DNA of 45,147 nt from Gemmatimonas sp. (GCA_013822425.1 PNKL01000021.1:1-45147), one strand, 5' to 3'. Shown: positions 7,333 through 15,810, numbered from the stretch's first letter. Numbers and translations: made by a program. The notes: generated from the letters alone by a model not told the origin.

Positions 7333-8534
7333 CGCGACTCCACAAAGTCGAGGAGGGTGCGGCGCGACGCCGGGTCGAGCGCGGCGAACGCGGCGCGCGC
7401 TCTCTCTCCCTCGCCGCCGTGCAGCAGGATGGCGGCCTCCACGGTGCGCGCTCGGCCGTCGTGCATCAGGAAGGCGTCGCCGTCGAGGAACCGCCGCATG
7501 AGGCGCAGCCCCCACAGCGGCGGCGTTCGCCATTCGCGCCCGCTGGCCTGGCCGTCGGGGCGCTGATCGGCCAGTGCGTCGCCCATGTCGTGGAGCAGGA
7601 AGTCGGAGTACGCCTCCACGCGGCGGCCGGCCAGCGCCGCGATGGAAGACGGGCCCGTGGTGAATGCGGGAGTGTGGCACGCCGCGCAGCCCACGGAGGC
7701 GAAGAGCGCGGCGCCGGTGCGTCGAGTGGGTGTGTCGGCGCCCGGCGCCGGAGGCGCGAGTGCACGCACGTAGTGCACGACCGCCTGCACGGTTGCCACG
7801 GGAATCTCCGGGTCGATGGCTTGATCGTCGCTGAACGGCGCTCGCACGTTCACGTTCTCCGCAGGCCGAAAGACGGAGGTGATGCCCATGTCCTGGTGAT
7901 ACGCCTCGACGACCTGTTCCAGCAGGGTGGCGGTCTGCGCCTTCCGTCCGAACCGGCCGAGGGCCGTGCGCGCGGCGCCAGGCACTCCGCCCGGCACGTA
8001 GTCGCGTACGCTCACCCAGTTGGGGCGACCGGAGATGCCGTCGCCGTTGGCGTCGTCGGGATCGGCGTTGGCGAGGATGCTCGCGTCGGGAATCGCCTCG
8101 ATGAGCCCCACCCCGAAGACGGGGGGCGGCAGCCGCCGCGAGAGCGGCACGCCGTCCGGGACCATTTCCGCAATCGCGCCGGCGATGGCCCGGTCCTGGA
8201 TTTGGGGTCCGCCAAGGTGGGGGAGGAAGTCGTTGTCGGGCGTGCCGAGCCGAACGAGTGAATTCTCGACGCGCCCGCGGCCGTCGGCGGAGTGGCAGGA
8301 GAAGCAGGAGGCGTTGTTGAAGATCGGACCGAGGCCGGTGGCCGGCGCAAACCGGCGGCTGAACTCCGCGTCGCCGGTAAGGAAAACGCGGAGTTCGCCG
8401 GCGGAGAGTTCGGCAAACGGGGCGTCGAAGACCTCGCCATCGGCGGGCGGCTCGGTGGCGAGCTCGGCGCAGGCGGCCATGGTCCCGGCGAGGATGGCGA
8501 GGGCGGGCGCGAGGTGTCGAAGCGGGAGGCGCAT
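7329..8534 (-). CDS. DUF1111-type di-heme c-type cytochrome (DHOR family)
   Basis: 401 residues from ATG 8534. A signal peptide ends near Cys22 (GTMAAC), so it may be a lipoprotein. Two c-type heme sites are present: CFSCH (77-81) and CAACH (about 281-285). Segments such as GLGPIFNNASCFSCHSADGRG, LEQVVEAYHQDMGITS, SDFLLHDMGDAL and LWGLRLMRRFLDGDAFLMHDGRA are typical of the DUF1111 di-heme oxidoreductase group, distant relatives of cytochrome c peroxidases. Members elsewhere occur in iron-regulated operons, often with imelysin. It is the first gene of the metal operon. The electron donor and acceptor are unknown. Confidence 0.9.
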   Translation of the reverse strand: MRLPLRHLAPALAILAGTMAACAELATEPPADGEVFDAPFAELSAGELRVFLTGDAEFSRRFAPATGLGPIFNNASCFSCHSADGRGRVENSLVRLGTPDNDFLPHLGGPQIQDRAIAGAIAEMVPDGVPLSRRLPPPVFGVGLIEAIPDASILANADPDDANGDGISGRPNWVSVRDYVPGGVPGAARTALGRFGRKAQTATLLEQVVEAYHQDMGITSVFRPAENVNVRAPFSDDQAIDPEIPVATVQAVVHYVRALAPPAPGADTPTRRTGAALFASVGCAACHTPAFTTGPSSIAALAGRRVEAYSDFLLHDMGDALADQRPDGQASGREWRTPPLWGLRLMRRFLDGDAFLMHDGRARTVEAAILLHGGEGERARAAFAALDPASRRTLLDFVESR

Positions 8535-8555
8535 GCAGTGTATCAACGATTTAAT

Positions 8556-8597
8556 GTTAGTACGTGCTAACTTATATCTTCCTGCATTCTAAGACAA
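8556..8597 (-). promoter_or_regulatory. Promoter and 16-bp palindromic operator of the metal operon
   Basis: GTTAGTACGTGCTAAC at 8556-8571 is palindromic except for one symmetric pair. On the minus strand it abuts a -10-like TATAAG (8576-8571; TAAGTT overlaps), with TTGTCT at 8597-8592 as a possible -35 (15 or 17 nt spacing). The start codon is 22 nt beyond the operator. The TTAG...CTAA half-sites resemble DtxR-family boxes, and a DtxR-type gene ends this operon, so autoregulation is likely. The promoter elements are weak; the palindrome is clear. Confidence 0.65.
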
Positions 8598-9280
8598 TGG
8601 GTCGCGCGCGGGTTACCACGACGACGGCGACTACAAGCTGTACGAGTTCGCCGCCGGCACGACGCGCACGCTCACCGCAGGCGTGAACGCGACATTCTGG
8701 GACGACGAGGACGACCACAACACCATCAGGCCGGCTGCCGCCGCGTCCTTCGGCTGGGCCAAGGACGGCAGCGCCGTGCTGGTGCGCGACACCTGGGACG
8801 TGTGGAAGCTGCCCGTCACCAGACGAAGGTGGGCCTGCAAGGACGCAGCTGGGGCGGCTACCAGACGACCTTCATCACGACGCAGACCGACATCTTCAGG
8901 ACGGCCATCGCCGGCGCGCCGCTCACCGACATGGTCTCGATGTTCAGCTCGGTGTACTGGAACTCGGGCTCGGCCAACCAGCCGATCTTACACAGAGCCC
9001 GATCTTCATTTCGAGCCAGGGACGCTTCAGCGACAGCTACGCGCGCAACCCCGACCCGTACATCAACACGCTGCGTGAACTGGGCAAGGATGTGGTGCTG
9101 CTGGAGTACGTGGGCGAGAACCACGGCCTCTCACGCACCGCGAACCAGAAGGACTACGCCGTGCGCATGCAGGAGTGGTTCGACACGTTCCTGCGCGACC
9201 AGCCGGCGCCCGAGTGGCTCAAGGACGGCGTGCCGAGACTGCAGATGGAACAGCACCTGAAGGACAGGAAACCCCTCGTG
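8597..9280 (+). pseudogene. Remnant of an S9 prolyl-oligopeptidase-family peptidase
   Basis: Three pieces in three frames read as one S9 peptidase. 8610-8820 gives beta-propeller sequence (DYKLYEFAAGTTRTL, SFGWAKDGSAVLVRDTWDVW). After a large deletion, 8826-8990 gives the nucleophile region (LQGRSWGGYQTTF) and AGAPLTDMVSMFSSVYWNSG. After a frameshift, 8991-9280 gives SPIFISSQGRF and the catalytic-His region EYVGENHGLSRTANQKDY to the C-terminus. The N-terminal half, the segment around 8820 and any start are missing, so it cannot make the enzyme. It runs into a family-B repeat arm. Confidence 0.85.
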
Positions 9281-9325
9281 CCTCGCTACGCCTCTACCCC
9301 CTCCTCGTTCCGACCCTCGTCCCCG
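9281..9325. repeat. Single arm of the family-B repeat
   Basis: CCTCGCTACGCCTCTACCCC followed by CTCCTCGTTCC matches the right arm of the elements at 2316-2456 and 15811-15904. No left arm is present; it may have been lost with the deletion in the adjacent peptidase remnant. On the minus strand the arm supplies the last codons and the TAG stop of the CPBP gene. Confidence 0.8.
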
Positions 9326-12300
9326 CCCGCACCAGCACCAGGCACGCCCCGCACGCCACCCACGCGAGCGCTGCCCCCGCTCGCTCTTCCGCGGTCGCCG
9401 ATTCGAACATGCTGCGTGTGGCATCGAACAGGCTCATCAGGATGCTCGCGGCAAACCAGGTGATCGCCGACCCCGCGGCATAGTGGCGCAACGCGAGCAC
9501 TGCCGCCGGCACCGACAGCACCGCCACGGCGCCGAGCGCGGTGGGGTACCGCAGCGCCGGCAGGTCCGCTTCCATCGCGGCCAGCGTGCCGCCGACAAGG
9601 AGCACGATCACGAGCCCGAGTCCGGCGCGGGCCGCCACCGTACGCGCGAGCAGCAGCACGACGAACACTGCCAGCGCCGGTACGACGACACGCATCACGA
9701 CGTCGACCGGCAACGACAGCACCTGAACGAGCCACGGCAGGGCGCTGTCGAGCGACGCGTCGCCGACTGACATCGGCATGGCGCGAACGCGCGCCCACCG
9801 CAACGCCGCGAAGATGGCGGCGAACGTGCCGGCGAGGCCCACGGCGGCGCGCAGCACGTCGGGCCACGTGTCGCTCGCCCTTACAAACGGCACCCCAACG
9901 CGCCGCCGCAGTCCGTCGAACGCCAGCCACATCCCGAGGAGCACGCCAACCATGGCAAGCGAGATGACGCCGAACACGAGCGTGCTGCCAAGGAACGACC
10001 GCCACTCCACTGCGGTGTCGTACGAGGCAAGCGCCCTCGGCAATTCGTTCAGCAGCGAGACGCCCAGCGTCAACGCCAACACGCCCGCCGCAATCCACAG
10101 TCGCCGCGCGCCGAGTGGACGGTCCTCAACGACGTTCGCGCGGTATCGGCGCACATAGAACACGCCGATGAGCAACAGGCCGAGCAACCCGAATATCAGC
10201 GCGCCGCTGATCATCACCCGCGTCAGCTGACGCTGCCGGTCGTCGCGACGGAACGCCTCCGGGAGTTCGAGCCCTTGGCGCACCACCGTCACCTCGTTGC
10301 CCGCCATCGTCACCCAGGCGCGGGCCAGCGCCTGACCGGGGAGATGCCGCACGGTATCGGTGTACGTGATCGTGATGTCCTTGCGGCGCGCGCCTGCGGC
10401 GTTGGGCGGCTTGACATCAGCGGCGAGCCTGGCTTCCACGAACCGCAGCGTGTCGAGCCGCGCCGAAGCGAGCGCACGTCGTGCCAGGGCGCGCGCCTGG
10501 TCATCGCCCACGGAATCGCGCCATGCGGTGTCGGCGAGCAGGTGGCGCACGTCCAACAACCGGCCGTTGGGCCAGACGCGCACGCGCCATTCCTCGGCCC
10601 GCTCCGCGAGCGTCCCCCGCGGTCGCACATATCGCACCACCCACCACGCGGCGGGGTGAATGCTCGAAGCGAGCGGCTGGGCAAGCGATTCGGCGTGTTC
10701 GCGCACGAGGAAGCGCGGCAGGGCATCCATGGTGTCGCGGGCGACGCGCGACAATGCCGTCCACCCGGAGGTCACGACGCCGCGGGACGCCAGGGCGGAA
10801 TCGGCCACGCGCACGGCCGTCGCGCGGTCAGCCGTCAGCCGCGGCCCGAGTGGCTCCCGCGATGGGACCACCATCGTGAGGAGGATGCCCACCACGCCAG
10901 CCACCAGCGCCATCGTCCTCGACCGCGGCGTCAGGCGGGATTCCCTGTGCGCGGTCGTGACCGGTGTTGCGGCTTCTCGCGGCGGCTGAATCCACGCACC
11001 GAGTGACTGGGACGCGGTCGCCTCCGCCAGTCCGCGATTGCGCCACACTGTCCAGGCTACGGCGGCGGCCGGCGCCAACCCGATCAGCACCGCGATGGCC
11101 GTCGTGACGCGATACGCGAGCCCACTGCCCGCGCCCGCGAACAGGCTGAACAGCACGAAGTCGTACAGGAAATGCCCGAGCATCGCAGGCAGCGGGCCGA
11201 AGGCGAGCACGATCACCGCCCAGAGCGACGACTCGATGAACAACTCGACGCCGCGCGAGTACGCCGGCCAGCTCAGGTACGATGCGTGCGCAAACCCGAA
11301 CACCAGCGCGGTGCCCACGACGCCGAGCGCCATGATGCGCGTGCGATGGGGGCGGTCCTTGGCCCAGATGGCGAGCAGCGAGAGCGGCAGCACGCGGAAC
11401 ATCGCCTCTTCCCAGACGCCCGCCTGCAACGAGATGGCGAGCCCGCCCAGCCACGGCAGCCGGGTTGCAACCTGGTTGGGGTCGTCGAGCATCTCGCTCG
11501 GCGTCCACCAGCCGAGCAGCTGGCGCGCCATCAGGTAGAACAGGCACACATACAGCAGGCCGAAGGCGGCCACCGCGTAGCCGCCGAGCACCTGTCCGGC
11601 GACCTGTCGCGTGCCCCGCGCCTTCCACCATTGCCACCAGTCGAGCTGTGATGGGAAGGCACGCCGTGTCGCGGCTTCAGCGGCGGCCAGCGTGAGTCCG
11701 ACCAGCACTGCCGTGAGCAGCCCTTCCAGCACCACGGTCCCGATGGACTGCAGCCGGAAGGTGGCGGCCGACGTCGCCGTGTCATAGTCGTACCAGGCCA
11801 GCGGCAGGCTGTTGACGCCCGCGCCTGCCACCAGCAGTCCGATTACACCGCCCGCAACGAGCGCCGGGCGCCAGCGAATGCCACCATCCTTCGAGAAGCG
11901 GAGAAGGGCAAGCACGCAGGCGAAGAGCAGCGCCACTTGCCCGATGCCGGACAGCGATGCGAGCAGGGCGTTGGCGGCGCGCATTTCGGTGAAACGGCGC
12001 TCGAACGTCTGTGGCACGTCCACCGATCGCGTCGCCTCGATTGGCAGGTCGCCTCCAATCACGACCTTCAGGCGAAGCGGCGCGCCCAACAGGCGCCGGC
12101 CGGTGCGCTCGAACACAAAGGTGCGGTCAATGCGGTTGCTCGCCGCCTTGGTGTCGTAGCTCGAGGAGACGAGCACCCACCGCGCCGACGGCTCGCCGAG
12201 CCACACCTCCCGCACACGCTCGGCGAGCGCACGCGCCGAGTCCACGCCCAGCGACGGTCGCGGTTCGCTGTCGGCCAGCGTGCGCCTGAAGCCGATGACG

Positions 12301-12677
12301 CGTCCGTCGGGAGCGAGCGTGACGTTCGTCTCGCGCACTTCGCCGGGCGTGAAGCGGCGTACCTGCCAGCGGTAGAGCGCGTGATCGGTGCCGCGCGCCA
12401 CGGCGCGTACCGTGTCGGCGCCGCCGTCGAGGTCAAGGAAGATCTGCGTCTTGCTGTCGGCGGTGAACCGCGCAGCCATGCGCGTGCCCGTGCGCGGCAG
12501 GTCGTGCGCCACCGCGAACGAATCGGCCTTCTGCCTGGCGATGGGTCCGGTGAGGCGTTGATCGACCGAGAGAATGGGAAAGGCGCGCGGAAAGAGCGCG
12601 GCGGCGGCAGCGCCGCCGCCGAGCACGACGACGATGAGGGCGACCGCGGCTCGCCGCTCCGCGCTACGCGACCGCAC
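9294..12677 (-). CDS. Large CPBP-family intramembrane protease-like protein with duplicated architecture
   Basis: 1127 residues from GTG 12677, overlapping the PAP2 gene by 14 nt. The first half has a signal anchor, an extracytoplasmic region of about 200 residues and then a polytopic domain. That domain bears the CPBP (Abi) motifs EEAMFR (about 420), FGFAHAS (about 460) and GHFLYD (about 500). The second half repeats the plan: an anchor near 590, a soluble region of similar character (RLTADRATAVRVADSALASRG...) and a membrane domain in which I find no EExxxR or HxxxD/N motif. CPBP proteins are Rce1-like metal-dependent proteases in the membrane. Normal members are 200-350 residues, so this is unusually long. 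Only the N-terminal copy looks catalytic. Confidence 0.8.
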   Translation of the reverse strand: MRSRSAERRAAVALIVVVLGGGAAAAALFPRAFPILSVDQRLTGPIARQKADSFAVAHDLPRTGTRMAARFTADSKTQIFLDLDGGADTVRAVARGTDHALYRWQVRRFTPGEVRETNVTLAPDGRVIGFRRTLADSEPRPSLGVDSARALAERVREVWLGEPSARWVLVSSSYDTKAASNRIDRTFVFERTGRRLLGAPLRLKVVIGGDLPIEATRSVDVPQTFERRFTEMRAANALLASLSGIGQVALLFACVLALLRFSKDGGIRWRPALVAGGVIGLLVAGAGVNSLPLAWYDYDTATSAATFRLQSIGTVVLEGLLTAVLVGLTLAAAEAATRRAFPSQLDWWQWWKARGTRQVAGQVLGGYAVAAFGLLYVCLFYLMARQLLGWWTPSEMLDDPNQVATRLPWLGGLAISLQAGVWEEAMFRVLPLSLLAIWAKDRPHRTRIMALGVVGTALVFGFAHASYLSWPAYSRGVELFIESSLWAVIVLAFGPLPAMLGHFLYDFVLFSLFAGAGSGLAYRVTTAIAVLIGLAPAAAVAWTVWRNRGLAEATASQSLGAWIQPPREAATPVTTAHRESRLTPRSRTMALVAGVVGILLTMVVPSREPLGPRLTADRATAVRVADSALASRGVVTSGWTALSRVARDTMDALPRFLVREHAESLAQPLASSIHPAAWWVVRYVRPRGTLAERAEEWRVRVWPNGRLLDVRHLLADTAWRDSVGDDQARALARRALASARLDTLRFVEARLAADVKPPNAAGARRKDITITYTDTVRHLPGQALARAWVTMAGNEVTVVRQGLELPEAFRRDDRQRQLTRVMISGALIFGLLGLLLIGVFYVRRYRANVVEDRPLGARRLWIAAGVLALTLGVSLLNELPRALASYDTAVEWRSFLGSTLVFGVISLAMVGVLLGMWLAFDGLRRRVGVPFVRASDTWPDVLRAAVGLAGTFAAIFAALRWARVRAMPMSVGDASLDSALPWLVQVLSLPVDVVMRVVVPALAVFVVLLLARTVAARAGLGLVIVLLVGGTLAAMEADLPALRYPTALGAVAVLSVPAAVLALRHYAAGSAITWFAASILMSLFDATRSMFESATAEERAGAALAWVACGACLVLVRAGTRVGTRRG

Positions 12678-13308
12678 GCGGTCCCTCCATTCGTCGCCTC
12701 ACCAGGAACCAGATGCCCCATCCCACGCCCCATCCCATCAGCGCCCCCAGCGTCACGTCGCTGAAGAAATGCGCGTGCGCGAGCATTCGCGTGACGCCAC
12801 AGCCGGCGGCGAGCGCATACCAGACCCACCTGGCGCGCGGGAAAAGCCGCGCCAGCGCCGTTGCCGCCGCAAACGCCACCATCGTGTGGCTGCTCGGCCA
12901 GGCGAGCCCGCTCGTGCTGAACGGGTTCTCGCTCCACAGGCGGAAGCTGTAGTCGCCGGCCAGCACGTTGGGGCGTTCGCGTCGCAGCAGGAGCTTCATG
13001 ACCTCGGCGACGAGTCCGCCCGCGAACGGCGTGACAAGCAGGTACCAGGCGCGCGCCCTGGCCCGCTGGGCGGCTTCGGGGCGTTCGTGCAGCCACATCG
13101 CCAGCGCGGCAATGCTCCACGTCGGGGCAAAGCCCATCACGCGCAGCAGCCGCGCCCAGTCGAGGTCGTAGATGTCCTTGTGATACCAGTTGTCGTAGAA
13201 GTACCGGTCGGCCAGCATCGGGAGCGCGCCGAACACAAGCACGCACCCGATGAGCCACATCGTGCGCTGCGCCGTGCCGCCGCCCCATGCCGGGTTCGTC
13301 TCGCTCAT
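12664..13308 (-). CDS. PAP2-family membrane phosphatase
   Basis: 214 residues from ATG 13308, which overlaps the NUDIX stop (ATGA); upstream in-frame codons lie inside that gene. The three lipid-phosphatase motifs are present: K105-x6-R112-P113, PSSH at 138-141 and R174-x5-H180-x3-D184. Several membrane helices surround them. The family removes phosphate from lipid or isoprenoid phosphates at the outer face of the inner membrane (undecaprenyl pyrophosphate, phosphatidic acid, PGP). Here the middle residue of the second motif is Ser instead of the more usual Gly. It lies between a NUDIX hydrolase and the CPBP protein, in one overlapping operon. Confidence 0.9.
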   Translation of the reverse strand: MSETNPAWGGGTAQRTMWLIGCVLVFGALPMLADRYFYDNWYHKDIYDLDWARLLRVMGFAPTWSIAALAMWLHERPEAAQRARARAWYLLVTPFAGGLVAEVMKLLLRRERPNVLAGDYSFRLWSENPFSTSGLAWPSSHTMVAFAAATALARLFPRARWVWYALAAGCGVTRMLAHAHFFSDVTLGALMGWGVGWGIWFLVRRRMEGPRAVA

Positions 13309-13898
13309 CGCCAGTGTCCCTCGAACGTGCGCAGGATGTGCTCGGTCAGCCCCCAGATCACATGCTCGCCGACGCCGATGGCCGAGCGTTTCATGTTGAT
13401 GCCGGGGAAGTGGATGGTGATTTCCTGCCGGCGCTCCGGATCGAAGACCTCGCACAGCGGCGCCCAGAACGCCTCGGCCACTTCCTCGCTCAGTATGAGC
13501 GCTGGACGTTCCGCCACGGCAAAAACGTACGGCCGGACGACGATCGGCGGCAGGAGCGGCGAGCGCGGACGCAGTTCGTCGAGTTCTCCGAGTAGCACGC
13601 CCTCCGTGGCGAGGTCAACACCAATCTCCTCGTACGTCTCTCGAATCGCGGTGCACAGCAGCGTCGGTTCGTCCGCGTCGCGCCGTCCGCCGGGAAGCGC
13701 GATCTGTCCGCTCCACGGGTCCCCCTCGCGCGTGGCGCGTCTAATGAAGAGCGCCTCGAGCCCGTCGTCCAGCGGATGCAGGACGAGGGCCACCGCCGCC
13801 TCGTGAAACGGCTCATCGCGCGGCGCCGGCGTCGGTGTGCTCGCCGTCAGCGCGCGGACGATGCGGGAGAGATCGGGGTGGAGGTCTAGAGACGGCAC
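13305..13898 (-). CDS. NUDIX hydrolase, CoA pyrophosphatase (NudL)-like
   Basis: 197 residues from GTG 13898; no clear ribosome site was found. The Nudix core is present: GG at 70-71, then R86-E87-x2-E90-E91-x-G93. The segment before it, RRATREGDPWSGQIALPGGR, resembles the UPF0035/CoA-pyrophosphatase signature that precedes the box in NudL-like enzymes. Such enzymes cleave CoA or CoA esters to phosphopantetheine and 3',5'-ADP, using Mg or Mn. The length is usual for the group. It is the first gene of the NUDIX-PAP2-CPBP operon; the repeat just upstream (13914-13947) leaves little room for a long promoter. Confidence 0.88.
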   Translation of the reverse strand: MPSLDLHPDLSRIVRALTASTPTPAPRDEPFHEAAVALVLHPLDDGLEALFIRRATREGDPWSGQIALPGGRRDADEPTLLCTAIRETYEEIGVDLATEGVLLGELDELRPRSPLLPPIVVRPYVFAVAERPALILSEEVAEAFWAPLCEVFDPERRQEITIHFPGINMKRSAIGVGEHVIWGLTEHILRTFEGHWR

Positions 13899-13913
13899 TC
13901 AGAGGGGGCGAGT

Positions 13914-13947
13914 GAGGGTAGATGGTGGAGGGTAGAAGGTAGACGGT
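13914..13947. repeat. Arm of the family-A repeat (GGTAGATGGTGGAGGGTAGA)
   Basis: Purine-rich GGTAGATGGTGGAGGGTAGA and variants, lying between the divergent NUDIX and cupin genes. The same phrase forms both arms of the long hairpin at 26659-26758 and the arms at 28194-28308. Here only one orientation is seen. Confidence 0.75.
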
Positions 13948-14027
13948 CGAAACTACCTGCCGTCGGGGAATATCGCCTCAGTCATTCGTTTCCGCTTGCG
14001 CGCGCCGCGGTTCGGCGCGAGCATCTA

Positions 14028-14059
14028 CTCCCTCTCCCTCACCCTCTCCCTCTCCCTCT
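14028..14059 (+). repeat. CCCTCT pyrimidine tract upstream of the cupin gene
   Basis: A run of CTCCCT units (TCCCTCTCCCTCACCCTCTC and on) ends about 12 nt before the cupin start codon. It replaces a recognisable ribosome-binding site. The rest of the 13899-14070 gap holds the family-A arm and no gene that I can support. Confidence 0.85.
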
Positions 14060-14070
14060 GCGAGTCCCGC

Positions 14071-14514
14071 ATGCGCGTTCGTGCCGCCGCCCTGTTCTGT
14101 GCCCTGTCCGTCTGCAGCTCCGCGATCGGCGCCCAGGGGGCACCGGCACCGCAGTCGCCGCTGAAGCGCACGGTGCTGCAGACGCATGCCCTGACATCCA
14201 CGCCGGGGCACGAGGGCATCACCGTGCTGGCTGAACTTTCCGTGGGCGGCTCGGCGCCGCGCCACACGCATCCGGGCGAGGAGTTCGTCTACGTTCTCGA
14301 GGGAACGGCCACTTTTGACATGGCTGGCCGGCCGCCGCTCGCGATCAAGGCGGGCGATGCCTTCTTCATTCCGCCCCACACGCCGCACGTCGCCACCAAC
14401 ACCGGCAAGGTCCCGCTGAAGCTGCTGAGCAATTACATCATCCCGACCGGCAAGCCGCTGGCGACGCCAGCGCCGCCGGCGACGCCTTCGACGGCGGCGC
14501 CATCGGCGCCGTGA
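14071..14514 (+). CDS. Secreted cupin-domain protein
   Basis: 147 residues from ATG 14071, chosen because a signal peptide starts there (MRVRAAALFCALSVCSSAIGAQ). The cupin core is clear: PRHTHPGEEFVYVLEGTATF (metal-ligand His and Glu of motif 1) and GDAFFIPPHTPHVATNTGKVP (motif 2 with His). It ends in a Pro/Ala/Thr-rich tail. Single-domain cupins of this type bind a metal and sit in the periplasm; the substrate is not predictable. The dicarboxylate symporter follows 35 nt later and may be co-transcribed. Confidence 0.88.
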   Translation: MRVRAAALFCALSVCSSAIGAQGAPAPQSPLKRTVLQTHALTSTPGHEGITVLAELSVGGSAPRHTHPGEEFVYVLEGTATFDMAGRPPLAIKAGDAFFIPPHTPHVATNTGKVPLKLLSNYIIPTGKPLATPAPPATPSTAAPSAP

Positions 14515-14549
14515 TAGCGACGCCCGACCGCCGCGCGTAGCTTTTCCGC

Positions 14550-15806
14550 GTGCCCTTCGCCATCAAGGTCCTCATCGGTCTGGCCGCGGGTTTCGTGGTC
14601 GGCCTGTTCATCGCCGGCGGCAGCGTCGGCTTCCTCGCGCCCGTGGCGCGCTTCCTCGAAGTCGTCGGCACGATGTGGATCGCCGCGATCCGCATGACGG
14701 TGATTCCGCTGGTGATGAGCAGCCTCATCGTCGGCGTGAACCGCGCGCCGAATCCGGCGACCATCGGGCGGCTGGGCGGCCGCGCCATTACGTTCTTCGT
14801 GGTCGCCACGACGATCGCTGCGATCATGGCCATCACCATCGGGGCGCCGCTGATGGCGCGCATCCCGCTCGACCCCGTCGCGGTGGACGCGCTGCGCGCG
14901 ACGGCGAGCACCGCGGGGGCCCCACCGGGGACCATGCCGACGGTCTCGCAGTGGTTCATCGACCTCGTGCCGCTGAACCCGGTGAAGGCCATGGCCGACG
15001 GCGCCATGCTGCCGCTCATCACCTTCACGCTCGCCTTCGCCATCGCCATCACGGGCGTCGCCGAGTCAAAGAAGGCGCCGTTTCTCGCGATGGTGGAAGC
15101 CGTGCAGGGCGCCTCGCTCACCATGGTGCGCTGGGTGATCGACACCGCGCCGTATGGCGTCTTCGCGCTCGCCGTGCCGCTCGCCACCAAGCTGGGGCTC
15201 TCAGCGCTCGGCGCGCTGGCCGGGTACACGGTGATCGTCTGCGGCGTCACGACGCTGTACTGCGTGACCATCCTGTACCCCGCCGCGGTGGTGCTGGGGC
15301 GGGCGCCGCTCAAGAGCTTCTGGCGCGTCTGGCTGACGCCGCAGTCCATCGCGTTCAGCGCGCGGTCGTCCATGGCGGCGCTCCCGGCAATGATCGAGGA
15401 AGCGCGCGACCGGCTCAGGCTGCCGGCGTCCATTCACGGCTTCCTGCTCCCGCTCGCCGCCTCCACCTTCCGTCCCGGCGCGGGCGTTGGACAGATTCTC
15501 GGCGCCCTCTTCATCGCGCGCCTCTACGGCATCCACATCGGCCCCGACGCACTGGCGGCCATCGCTGCCACGGCCATCGTGACGTCGTTCTCGGTGCCGG
15601 GCATCCCCGGCGGTTCGATCATCGCCCTCGTCCCCGTGCTGATGGTCGTGAACCTCCCCGTCGAAGGCATCGGCATCCTGCTGGGCGTGGATACGATTCT
15701 CGACATGTTCCGCACGACGACGAACACCACCGGGCACCTGAGCGCGGCGATGGTACTGGCGCATGGGGAGCGCGAGATGGAAGAGGCGCCTTCACTTGGG
15801 GCGTGA
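14550..15806 (+). CDS. Dicarboxylate/amino acid:cation symporter (DAACS family)
   Basis: 418 residues from GTG 14550. It follows the GltP/DctA pattern: VPLNPVKAMADGAMLPLITFTLAFAIA, APYGVFAL, a serine-rich loop (AFSARSSMAALP), GHIxxG-like FLLPLAASTFRPGAGVGQ and the final VDTILDMFRTTTNTTGHLSAA that includes the NTTG/Na-site region. Family members import acidic amino acids or C4-dicarboxylates with Na+ or H+ across the inner membrane. The length matches the family. A family-B repeat begins 5 nt after the stop, probably ending the transcript. Confidence 0.92.
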   Translation: MPFAIKVLIGLAAGFVVGLFIAGGSVGFLAPVARFLEVVGTMWIAAIRMTVIPLVMSSLIVGVNRAPNPATIGRLGGRAITFFVVATTIAAIMAITIGAPLMARIPLDPVAVDALRATASTAGAPPGTMPTVSQWFIDLVPLNPVKAMADGAMLPLITFTLAFAIAITGVAESKKAPFLAMVEAVQGASLTMVRWVIDTAPYGVFALAVPLATKLGLSALGALAGYTVIVCGVTTLYCVTILYPAAVVLGRAPLKSFWRVWLTPQSIAFSARSSMAALPAMIEEARDRLRLPASIHGFLLPLAASTFRPGAGVGQILGALFIARLYGIHIGPDALAAIAATAIVTSFSVPGIPGGSIIALVPVLMVVNLPVEGIGILLGVDTILDMFRTTTNTTGHLSAAMVLAHGEREMEEAPSLGA

Positions 15807-15810
15807 GGTC

